A DNA stretch of 21,201 nucleotides from IMG/VR virus record IMGVR_UViG_3300032047_002681, positions 1 to 21,201 of that record. The stretch is one strand, 5' to 3'. Shown here piece after piece: positions 14,142-20,983 of this stretch. The DNA is from a virus. A program made the translations under genes and the position numbers. The notes beneath the pieces were generated by a model. It saw only the letters and a list, made by a program, of their open reading frames with translations. It made no database searches and was not told the DNA's origin. Position 1 is the first letter of the stretch. Each line of letters opens with the position of its first letter.

Positions 14142-14904
14142 TAATGATTTCCAACAGTGATGGCGCCAGAAACTTTACGTGTTCACTGTCCTTGTAAGTG
14201 TTTCTATCTTCTTCAAAAACTAATCTTTTTACATGTTTCACTGCAGGTCTTCTGTATTTTGTTGTGCCATTTTTGTTCATTCCTGCAACGGTACCGTTTA
14301 CCCCTATAGATCGAAGGTACCTCTCCACAACAAACTTGATTGTACTGTCTGAGTATTCAAAATTTTGCAGCTGGTCCAGGGTGAGGTGTGAATCTGTAAC
14401 GCAATCTGTTATAAAGCTAGCTCCGTCTACTCTGTTTGATGTATAAAAATGTATGCTCGAAACAAATCTATCGTCCTGATTCATCGATGGTATGTTTTTG
14501 ACAGCTCTTCCTAAATTTTTCAACTCAAAATCATCTATTACATGATACATAGGTGCACTTGGGTGAGAGATTTCATTTTCATGTATTACTCCTGTTGGAT
14601 CAAAGATCTTGCACTGACCAAACTGGTAACTATAAGTCTGATTTTCAGCAAACAGTTTGAGGACGTCTCCAGTTATCCTAATATTTTCTATATTTTCAAA
14701 CTGAATGACTTTGCCTATCAAAGATAAGGACAATAGTAGTCTGGATATTACCTTTGGTTCTCTAGAATCTCCCATTATCGAAAGTGGGAATTGCCTGTAG
14801 AACAAGTGAGGCCTCTTACGATTATATACGATAAATGAATCAGTCTTAATTGCATAGAACAAAGACTCGACCGTGTTACCTATCACTACCTTTTCTAGTA
14901 GCAT
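14134..14904 (-). CDS. Hypothetical protein, possible Rossmann-type N-terminus
   Basis: A 256-residue soluble protein I do not recognise. It opens with a beta-alpha-beta stretch ('EKVVIGNTVESLFYAIKTDSFIVYN', 4-28) like the start of a dinucleotide-binding fold, though with GNTVES rather than GxGxxG. Further blocks are 'HPSAPMYHVIDDFELKNLGRA' (142-163), 'DDRFVSSIHFYTSNRVDGA' (near 173-191) and a C-terminal 'NKNGTTKYRRPAVKHVKRLVFEEDRNTY'. The start at 14904 overlaps the end of the lipoprotein gene by 10 bases; a 33-residue extension to 15003 lies wholly inside that gene. Its stop overlaps the nucleotidyltransferase-like start, so the two are expected to be made together and may share a pathway. 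Confidence 0.76.
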   Translation of the reverse strand: MLLEKVVIGNTVESLFYAIKTDSFIVYNRKRPHLFYRQFPLSIMGDSREPKVISRLLLSLSLIGKVIQFENIENIRITGDVLKLFAENQTYSYQFGQCKIFDPTGVIHENEISHPSAPMYHVIDDFELKNLGRAVKNIPSMNQDDRFVSSIHFYTSNRVDGASFITDCVTDSHLTLDQLQNFEYSDSTIKFVVERYLRSIGVNGTVAGMNKNGTTKYRRPAVKHVKRLVFEEDRNTYKDSEHVKFLAPSLLEIINE

Positions 14905-16976
14905 ATCCCTATCTCGAAGTCGTATCGTGAACCTAAGTTTGCTCTTTGGTAACCGTTTCTGCCGAGAATGGTACGCTGGGCTGATTGGTCTGATGGCAAA
15001 CAAATCTCATCAAGTATCGACATGAGATCATTGTACATCTGTTCGGAACGCGAAGTTAGAACAAATACGCTGCCGCCGGTTGGATCAATATACCTTCTCC
15101 ACTGAGACCTGTAATAAGTCTGCGTAAAAACATAAAGTTTCACATCTGGCGATGCAGTGATTGCAGTAATCAAATCACTAGGTGCCAGTGTTGGACTCAG
15201 ATACGACTGGTCATCCTCATCCGAGAAAACAATAATTATTCTGTCTGCATCTTGCCTCCAGTCAACCTTGAACTGCTGTAGAGGGGGGATGGAATCTATG
15301 TTTGTCGAGAGTCGGTTCACCCAGCGTGCTGATGATACATCATATGGTCTGTTGGTTGATAAGTTATCGATTGAGAGATAGATAGCATCACGCAACATCT
15401 CATTACTAGACCCTGCGGCAAAAGATCCTGCATTTGAGAATGCAGTCATAAAGTTCTGAAAACTCGTGATGTTAGTTTCCATTCTCAAATACTCTGCCGT
15501 GTCTATGTCATCCTGACCTGACGCTGGTAGTATTCGCGGACCTGTGATGAGTCCCCATTTCAGTTTATCCTCTGCGGCGAACTGTGTAGCGAACCTGTTC
15601 ATTGCCATCCTAACTGCACTTATGCTATTAGACATTGATCCAGACCAGTCTAGAATAAAAAGAATATCCGTGTCGGGTATCTCTTCTCCAAAGTCCGTAG
15701 TTCCGTCACAGTCATTGTCTGCTCCATCACAGATCTCTCTGCTTGGAACTACCTCTCCAGCACAAAAGTCAAGCAACAAGTCTCCGCTTGATACCTCACC
15801 ATACCACTGACCTTCTTTACAAATCATCTCACCTGATTGACACACTCCCGTACTTGAGGTGCCTTCTGGTCCAGAATAGCAAGGTTTTGTCAAGTCTTCA
15901 TCAATCAATCCATCACAATCTTCATCGAAGTTGTTGCAAACTTCCGGGTTTACTGCCACCCCCAGCAGTTCATCGCAGGTCTCTGGAGAGTCAGCAGGGA
16001 CAATCTCTGGTGGCAACCAGGCGCAAATAGCGAGACAGTCTGTCATCTTCGTCAGAGAACAGTCTTCATTGTCGCATTCACAAGTCTTGAACCCCATACC
16101 ACAAGAAAGTGGCGGTTCCATACAGGGTATGAGAGCGCCTATCATTTCAGGTGGACAATCACAAGTAAGTGCTTCATCAACGAGGGCATCGCAATCATTG
16201 TCAAACCCGTCGCAAGACTCATCCATCGGTTGTCGTGCGGTGCATCCGATCCATCTACCATCCACACACGCTTCAATGCCCCGCTCGCACTCAGTAACAC
16301 ATTCTTGAACCAAAGACTCGTCGATAGATCCGTCGCAGTCATTATCTAAACCGTCGCAAGTATCTTGCTGAAGCGGCCCACACTCTCCGCACTCATTCAA
16401 TTGGTGTTCGTCTGTTTCATCATCGCAGTCATTGTCAATTCCGTCGCAAATCTCATCTGAAGGGATACAAGTCACGCATTCTCCATAGTAAAGTCGCCCC
16501 TTATCACACCTTACCTCTTGTCTTCCCGGTATACCATTGGCATCACAATCATAATACATTGTAAAATCTTCGTTGATTCCTGGCGGACAGTCAAAGGCGT
16601 GAGTACATGGGCTCTCATAGATGATTTCTGCTGGTGGACAAGTGTCATCTAAATTTCTATCGCAGGGAACATAATCCTCCCCACAGATATCCAAAAGCGC
16701 TTGCTTTGCCTGAATTTCCGTACCTGTCGGGGGGCAATACCAGGTTTGCTGTTGGCAACATCTTGGATGACATTCACAATAGTTGTCATCAGTATTTCTC
16801 ACACCTTCACAAGGGTCAACGTAAGCGTCGACAGTGATGTCTGGGATTTCTATGATTTGTATATCTTGAGACATAATGTCTGCACTTATGCCTACTTGTA
16901 GGTCATTTGTCTCACTCTGTTGTGGAACTGTGTCTGCGCAGGATGCTAAGACTAACAGTAAAGGTAGGTATCTCAT
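14895..16976 (-). CDS. Lipoprotein with MopE-type Cys/Asp repeats and a VWA domain
   Basis: A 693-residue exported protein. Residues 1-13 form a short lipoprotein signal with lipobox L-A-S-C (Cys13 would be lipidated). A Cys-rich region follows with five 'CDGxDNDCDGxxDE' repeats (about 176-190, 206-220, 254-268, 346-360 and 415-427), the MopE-like, probably calcium-binding, motif known from surface proteins of Myxococcota and other environmental bacteria. Then comes a von Willebrand A domain (about 435-660) with a MIDAS DWSGS (Asp443, Ser445, Ser447) and 'VFSDEDDQ' (583-590), an adhesion or metal-dependent binding module. It should sit on the cell envelope of the host, or be displayed by the particle if the lipid is not added. 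The SLT gene lies five bases upstream. GAGGA before the ATG supports the start. This is unusual cargo for a phage and a likely host acquisition. Confidence 0.93.
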   Translation of the reverse strand: MRYLPLLLVLASCADTVPQQSETNDLQVGISADIMSQDIQIIEIPDITVDAYVDPCEGVRNTDDNYCECHPRCCQQQTWYCPPTGTEIQAKQALLDICGEDYVPCDRNLDDTCPPAEIIYESPCTHAFDCPPGINEDFTMYYDCDANGIPGRQEVRCDKGRLYYGECVTCIPSDEICDGIDNDCDDETDEHQLNECGECGPLQQDTCDGLDNDCDGSIDESLVQECVTECERGIEACVDGRWIGCTARQPMDESCDGFDNDCDALVDEALTCDCPPEMIGALIPCMEPPLSCGMGFKTCECDNEDCSLTKMTDCLAICAWLPPEIVPADSPETCDELLGVAVNPEVCNNFDEDCDGLIDEDLTKPCYSGPEGTSSTGVCQSGEMICKEGQWYGEVSSGDLLLDFCAGEVVPSREICDGADNDCDGTTDFGEEIPDTDILFILDWSGSMSNSISAVRMAMNRFATQFAAEDKLKWGLITGPRILPASGQDDIDTAEYLRMETNITSFQNFMTAFSNAGSFAAGSSNEMLRDAIYLSIDNLSTNRPYDVSSARWVNRLSTNIDSIPPLQQFKVDWRQDADRIIIVFSDEDDQSYLSPTLAPSDLITAITASPDVKLYVFTQTYYRSQWRRYIDPTGGSVFVLTSRSEQMYNDLMSILDEICLPSDQSAQRTILGRNGYQRANLGSRYDFEIGICY
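15696..16451 (-). repeat. Five MopE-type repeat units inside the lipoprotein gene
   Basis: Five dispersed copies of a coding unit for C-(D/N)-x2-D-x-D-C-D-x3-D, recognisable on the plus strand by recurring tcgcaatcattgtc-like words (near 15709, 15916, 16191, 16339 and 16429). Spacing is uneven (30 to 92 residues), so the repeats are diverged domains rather than a fresh tandem array. Confidence 0.85.
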
Positions 16977-16981
16977 TGTGT

Positions 16982-17461
16982 CTATTCCTCGTATGCTCTC
17001 TTTATTCTATTTCTGATCTTCTTTACTAATTTGACGTAGTAAAGGTTCTTGTAAAAAACCTCTCTCTCACATATTGTTCCCGCATTATAAAAACACAAAC
17101 CTTGATCTAGATTACCTTTTGCATAAATATTGATTGTCCAGTTCAAGATTTGAGTACCGACGCGAATTGCGGTTGTGGGCTTTTTCAGTTGTTCGCAGGT
17201 GTATTTCTTACCAGCAGTAGATGGTCCGCCGGTCCATTTTGGTATGACTTGCATCAAGCCACAAGCATCAGCATGTGAAACGACGATCGGATAGTATGAA
17301 CTCTCCACATACATCAAGCCGGCCACTAACTCTGGTTCTAGATTATACTTATTTGCATTCTCAATGATGTCTTTTTCGTACCTGCAAATGTTTCTTTGTT
17401 GGACAGGATTTAGTTGTAAAGCTAAACCAGCAGCGAGACACAGAGTCATTATGGATTCCAT
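16982..17461 (-). CDS. Lytic transglycosylase (SLT family)
   Basis: A 159-residue soluble-lytic-transglycosylase-fold enzyme that cleaves the glycan strand of peptidoglycan. The N-terminus is a short hydrophobic export signal ('MTLCLAAGLALQL', 5-17). The catalytic Glu53 lies in 'MYVESSYYP', followed by 'GLMQVIP' (68-74) and 'FYNAG' (124-128), all standard for the family. It also has an extra Cys set (26, 67, 89, 123, 131) that could form disulfides outside the cytoplasm. Start at 17461 with GGAG six bases upstream and a TAATG overlap with thyX. Because it carries its own signal it may act as an endolysin released through the Sec route or as an entry/remodelling enzyme. Its close link to the envelope lipoprotein gene suggests a shared envelope task. 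Confidence 0.93.
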   Translation of the reverse strand: MESIMTLCLAAGLALQLNPVQQRNICRYEKDIIENANKYNLEPELVAGLMYVESSYYPIVVSHADACGLMQVIPKWTGGPSTAGKKYTCEQLKKPTTAIRVGTQILNWTINIYAKGNLDQGLCFYNAGTICEREVFYKNLYYVKLVKKIRNRIKRAYEE

Positions 17462-18165
17462 TATTTCTCCATTTTACTTTTGATGAAAGATTGTACCGAG
17501 TGGGGGAACAATTCTTCTGCAATCTCAAGGCAAGCTTCTGCCACCTGTTGAATCTCCCACTGCGCACCTGCGTGAGAACGAAGTGCAACAAACTTCAACA
17601 GATTGTGAAGATTTACCGTTCCGTAATACTGAGTGTACAAGTTTTGAGGCAGAACACCTCTTGCTTGCTCTCTGCAGACGCCTGATTCGAGCATCTTTTC
17701 AAAGAGTTTTATGCACTCTTGATGGTGTGTCTTCACTAAAGTCGAAGCGCTGGCGGAGACAGGAAACCCTGCTCTGTTATATTCAACAATTGGATTTATC
17801 AAATCATCAGTACTAGCCTGTCTGTTGCTCTTGTGTTGTTGTCTGAAGTCTTTAGGCTCATAAAAGTTAATGTCTACGGATGTATATCTCCTAGATATCT
17901 CATTATAGGCCCAAGTACGATGTCTATGGTGTTGACTACGTATGAAGAGAGGCACTGTAAACCTAAACGTGATAGCACAATGCTCAAAAGGAGAGCTGTG
18001 GTTATGGTCCATAAGGTAGTTGATAAGTTTAATATCCTTTTCATCTACTTCTTCTTTTTCTGAACCAAAGGAGACCCGCGCTGCGTTAACAACCGACAAA
18101 TCTGAACCCATATGTGAAATGTACTCAACCGCACCTAATCCATCGTCAAAGAGTTCAACTCTCAT
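17461..18165 (-). CDS. thyX: Flavin-dependent thymidylate synthase
   Basis: A 234-residue ThyX, which makes dTMP from dUMP using methylene-tetrahydrofolate, FAD and NADPH. The signature RHRx7S is exact: Arg81-His82-Arg83 then Ser91 in 'RHRTWAYNEISRRY'. Also typical are 'NHSSPFEHCAITF' (55-67), 'REQARGVLPQNLYTQYYGTVNLHNLLKFVALR' (165-196) and 'AQWEIQQVA' (201-209). Length is normal. The ATG at 18165 has an ideal AGGAGG site five bases upstream and overlaps the GroES-like gene by 11 bases; the extension to 18192 would remove that site. It works downstream of dUTPase, and unlike ThyA it regenerates tetrahydrofolate, so no phage dihydrofolate reductase is needed. Confidence 0.97.
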   Translation of the reverse strand: MRVELFDDGLGAVEYISHMGSDLSVVNAARVSFGSEKEEVDEKDIKLINYLMDHNHSSPFEHCAITFRFTVPLFIRSQHHRHRTWAYNEISRRYTSVDINFYEPKDFRQQHKSNRQASTDDLINPIVEYNRAGFPVSASASTLVKTHHQECIKLFEKMLESGVCREQARGVLPQNLYTQYYGTVNLHNLLKFVALRSHAGAQWEIQQVAEACLEIAEELFPHSVQSFIKSKMEK

Positions 18166-18478
18166 CCGGCCTCCTGTATACTCCCACCACATAGTTCTCT
18201 AGGATCATGTGGTGAGTCTTATCTTTCAACTTCACTTCCTCGATCATGGTTCTGTCGACAATAATTTTCTTATTATCAATATTGCCAAGTCTAAGGTATT
18301 TGAACTGAGGGCTGCAATCAGAAGCGACGTCGATTACAGTTGCTTCAATATACCTATCTTCATCTGGCTTGAAGTCGTCTGGAAGCAGCACACCTGCTGT
18401 GGTTTCATTCTTTGCTACATGAGGTACCACCAGGAGATGTCGATTTACTGGCTTGAGACTGAATGGTACACTGCTCAT
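18155..18478 (-). CDS. GroES-like co-chaperonin
   Basis: A 107-residue protein with the GroES/gp31-type layout: 'LKPVNRHLLVVPHV' (8-21, like 'IRPLHDRVIV'), then a mobile-loop segment 'KNETTAGVLLPDDFK' (23-37) holding the hydrophobic tripeptide VLL in place of GroES IVL, then 'YIEATVIDV' (43-51), 'KKIIVDRTMIEEVKL' and a final 'HHMILENYVVGVYR' strand matching the GroES ending. Divergence from cellular GroES is large, like T4 gp31, so it is named GroES-like. It would cap GroEL, either the phage's own or the host's. Start at 18478: GGGGAG upstream and an ATGA overlap with the previous gene. First recognisable gene of the unit behind the promoter at 18776-18804. Confidence 0.85.
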   Translation of the reverse strand: MSSVPFSLKPVNRHLLVVPHVAKNETTAGVLLPDDFKPDEDRYIEATVIDVASDCSPQFKYLRLGNIDNKKIIVDRTMIEEVKLKDKTHHMILENYVVGVYRRPDES

Positions 18479-18744
18479 GCTAAGATTCTCCCCATAGAGC
18501 GCTGACACTTATTTACATAGTCAGTCAGAACTTCCATATCTGTCTCTGACTTGTAAAGACGATACGCTTTTACGGCCAGCCTCATCTCTTCCTTTGTTAG
18601 CCATCCATTTTCGTTGTAAGACTCTCGAAGGTCGGAACGCTGTTCCTTGAACGGTTCCATGGCGTCTTCGATGGCCACGAATGTTTTGATATAGTTTGAG
18701 AGGTGCTCCTCTTTGGTTAGCAATTTGTCGTTGTTAGAACTCAT
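18475..18744 (-). CDS. Hypothetical helical protein (89 aa)
   Basis: An 89-residue, charged, all-helical protein ('LTKEEHLSNYIKTFVAIEDAMEPFKEQRSDLRESY' and 'LTKEEMRLAVKAYRLYKSETDMEVLTDYVNKCQ'). It has no membrane span and one Cys. The two 'LTKEE' starts hint at an internal duplication of a helical unit. The ATG at 18744 has a perfect AAGGAG site and lies just behind a promoter, making it the first gene of the GroES-ThyX unit; the extension to 18804 would overlap the promoter. Small helical proteins in this position are common in phage replication clusters; function unknown. Confidence 0.75.
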   Translation of the reverse strand: MSSNNDKLLTKEEHLSNYIKTFVAIEDAMEPFKEQRSDLRESYNENGWLTKEEMRLAVKAYRLYKSETDMEVLTDYVNKCQRSMGRILA

Positions 18745-18775
18745 AATTTCTCCTTTATTGTTGAGTTGTTCTATA

Positions 18776-18804
18776 ATAATAATACATTTTATCAGTTTTG
18801 TCAA
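18776..18804 (-). promoter_or_regulatory. Sigma70-like promoter for the GroES-ThyX-DnaE unit
   Basis: On the minus strand TTGACA (18804-18799), a 17-base spacer, then TATTAT (18781-18776), followed about 30 bases later by the AAGGAG site and ATG at 18744. The intergenic stretch (18745-18809) holds nothing else. Same hexamers as the groEL promoter. Confidence 0.78.
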
Positions 18805-18809
18805 GTGTT

Positions 18810-19124
18810 TTAAATCGAAAAACTTTCACCGCAGCCACAAGTTCTCTTTGCATTAGGGTTCACAAATTTGAATCCGGCTTGATTTAGCTCATCTACAAAG
18901 TCTATTTGTGTTCCCATCAAATATAGAAAACTTTTAGCATCTACATAGATTTGAATTCCTTGGTCCGTTATAACACGGTCATCGGCATTTTGATTGTCAA
19001 AATCCAATTTGTAAGTGAAACCGGAGCAACCGCCACCTCTAACTGCAGCCCTTACCCCGGTCTCTTCTTTGCTTTCGAGAAGCTCTGTCAATTTCCTTGC
19101 GGCACTTTCAGACAAAGTAATCAT
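18810..19124 (-). CDS. A-type iron-sulfur carrier (IscA/ErpA/HesB family)
   Basis: A 104-residue protein matching the A-type Fe-S carrier family end to end: 'ITLSESAARKLTELL' (2-16), 'GVRAAVRGGGCSGFTYKLDF' (23-42) with Cys33, 'VDAKSFLYLMGTQIDFV' (61-77) and the C-terminal 'CGCGESF' with Cys96 and Cys98. These three Cys hold the cluster or iron. The role is delivery of [2Fe-2S]/[4Fe-4S] clusters to apo-enzymes; phage copies probably support cluster proteins during infection. The start overlaps the reductase stop as ATGA, so it is made together with the ribonucleotide reductase. That enzyme itself needs B12 rather than Fe-S, so the client is not obvious; the Cys-rich sigma-like protein is one candidate. 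Confidence 0.94.
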   Translation of the reverse strand: MITLSESAARKLTELLESKEETGVRAAVRGGGCSGFTYKLDFDNQNADDRVITDQGIQIYVDAKSFLYLMGTQIDFVDELNQAGFKFVNPNAKRTCGCGESFSI

Positions 19125-20983
19125 ACAAATTTTATTTCACAAGCTCCGCCGGCACAAGCAACTTCACCAGCTAGGTTTGTGTTGTCCTCATCCTCAGAAA
19201 CTTGAGTGAGGTCGATATTAGTAAGTGAGGCCATCATAGCTTCGTAAGTCTCCTTTGAGCAATCTTCGAATGGTGCCTGCGTATAGGTTCCGCCGTTATA
19301 TGGAAGAACCGACAATCCGTTATAGCTACTTCTATTATCCCACATCCACTCGCCTACGTCAACCCATTCCGCGTCTTTTATTGATACAGTTGCTGAGATG
19401 TTGTGAGTGTTCTGTCCCTTGCGAAAACCTGGCTTTACCCATTCGTCTGTCACGAATTTTACTCTCTTGAGCAACTGTAGTGCGGACTCTGTTCTCATTA
19501 TAGAGCCTTCTGGGGCCTTCTGAGGAATAGATATAACAGCAGTAGTGTGAGGGCTAAAGTATTCATCCTCCACTAACTCTGGGTGGTTATTCAGTAGATG
19601 CGTATAGATAGGTTCGTTTTTACCTACACGGATTCTGCGGATATAGTAGTCGTTATGCCAAGCGTGAATACCTGAAGAGGTGCCAAGCGTCAGGCTTGTA
19701 GTTCCCGCCGGCTTAACGCAAGTCGTTCTGGCTGCTGGCTTGATACCAAGCAATTCTGCGACTCTTGCGTTCTCCGCCTTTACTCCGTTGGCTGCCTCTT
19801 TCATGTCAAGCTCTAACACGGCACCTGATGCAATACCGGTCATAGACACGCCTATCAGGGCGTCTTTCTCTGTTGTTCTTCTCCAGATATCACGAAGATA
19901 GTGGAAATCTGTATAACTGGCCTGTAGTGTGCCAATGAAAGTTGCTGCTCGAACTCTTTCGTTCAGGTCTGCTTGATCCTCTACGTTAGACACATTTACT
20001 TCTGTAAGATTACAGAACTGATATGGACGTAAACCAATCTCACAACAAGGGTTGGTTCCCCAGTCTTTATCGTTTGAAAAATAAAAACCAGGCTCTCCAG
20101 CGCCAGAAGCCTTTACTCTGTCCCAAAGGTTCATAAAGTAATCTTTATCGATCTTGTGGCGTAATAATACAACAGAATTATTAGCTCTACCTCGTTGTGG
20201 ATTGGTTTCCCACCAATTTCCTGTTTTGGCTGCAATCATGTCCTCATCATCTGCTGAGAACAAAGAAATGAGTGCTGCTCTTCTAATGCCGCCTGCAAGA
20301 ACTGCGTCTGCGATGTGGCAAATCATGTCGTGTACTTCGATTGTAGAAAGTTTCTCGCCGTTTTCACGGTTTGAGAGAATGCCCTCTAGTTTGACCAAAC
20401 ACTCCTTGAGAGGCTGTGGGCCCGGAGCCTTACCGCCTGAAGTGATTAGTGCTGCTCCCTTTGGCCGAATGTCTGTAAAGTCAAAGCGAAGGTGTGATCC
20501 GCCCTGAAAGTAAGAGCGAACAAGTGCTTTTACTGCGTCTGCCCAGCCTTCAATTGAGTCGTTGACTAGGAAGCGTCGGGTTCGATTCATGTTTGGTCTT
20601 GTGATCTCTGGTAGCTTCTCTACGTGATGCTTCTGCACAGAATAGCCAACACCTGTTCCACCTAGGAGAAGAAACATGGCTTCACCAAAACAACGCCAAT
20701 CATCAGTAGGCATAAATGCACAGTTGAAGATACGGTTTGGAGCTACTTCGATTGGTTTTCCGCCAAATTGCATAGATCTCATCGAGGGTAAAACTTTTTT
20801 ATCGAAGACCATCTTATAAGCCTTGATAATTTGAAGTTCCAGTTCAGGAAACTTCTTTAGATGCATGTTCATGTTACGTGTTACTAACTCGTCCCACGTC
20901 TCTCTTCTTTGTTCACTCTCCAGGTACCTGGCGTACTTCATGTGCACTGTTATTTCTGATAATATTTGATTCGATAATTCCAT
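19121..20983 (-). CDS. nrdJ: Class II (adenosylcobalamin-dependent) ribonucleotide reductase
   Basis: A 620-residue reductase resembling the monomeric class II enzymes (Lactobacillus leichmannii type, about 739), reducing ribonucleoside triphosphates to deoxy forms with a B12 radical. Redox/catalytic residues are readable: Cys88 in 'FNCAF', thiyl Cys313 and Glu315 in 'NPCCEIGL', Cys324 in 'FCNLTEVN' (the Cys313-Cys324 gap of 11 equals that of the L. leichmannii pair), 'LLGGTGVGYSVQ' (106-117), 'KPAGTTSLTLGTSSGIH' (424-440) and the C-terminal swinging pair Cys610/Cys615 (CX4C). No N-terminal ATP-cone is apparent, part of why it is short. Needs no small subunit or oxygen. Start at 20983 with GGAGGA upstream, directly after the helicase stop. 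Cobalamin must come from the host. Confidence 0.95.
   Translation of the reverse strand: MELSNQILSEITVHMKYARYLESEQRRETWDELVTRNMNMHLKKFPELELQIIKAYKMVFDKKVLPSMRSMQFGGKPIEVAPNRIFNCAFMPTDDWRCFGEAMFLLLGGTGVGYSVQKHHVEKLPEITRPNMNRTRRFLVNDSIEGWADAVKALVRSYFQGGSHLRFDFTDIRPKGAALITSGGKAPGPQPLKECLVKLEGILSNRENGEKLSTIEVHDMICHIADAVLAGGIRRAALISLFSADDEDMIAAKTGNWWETNPQRGRANNSVVLLRHKIDKDYFMNLWDRVKASGAGEPGFYFSNDKDWGTNPCCEIGLRPYQFCNLTEVNVSNVEDQADLNERVRAATFIGTLQASYTDFHYLRDIWRRTTEKDALIGVSMTGIASGAVLELDMKEAANGVKAENARVAELLGIKPAARTTCVKPAGTTSLTLGTSSGIHAWHNDYYIRRIRVGKNEPIYTHLLNNHPELVEDEYFSPHTTAVISIPQKAPEGSIMRTESALQLLKRVKFVTDEWVKPGFRKGQNTHNISATVSIKDAEWVDVGEWMWDNRSSYNGLSVLPYNGGTYTQAPFEDCSKETYEAMMASLTNIDLTQVSEDEDNTNLAGEVACAGGACEIKFV

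Noticed and set aside
14905-15003. Longer start for the 256-aa gene
   Set aside because: The extra 33 codons lie wholly inside the lipoprotein gene, are Arg/Ser-rich, and the inner ATG makes the short overlap typical of the cluster.
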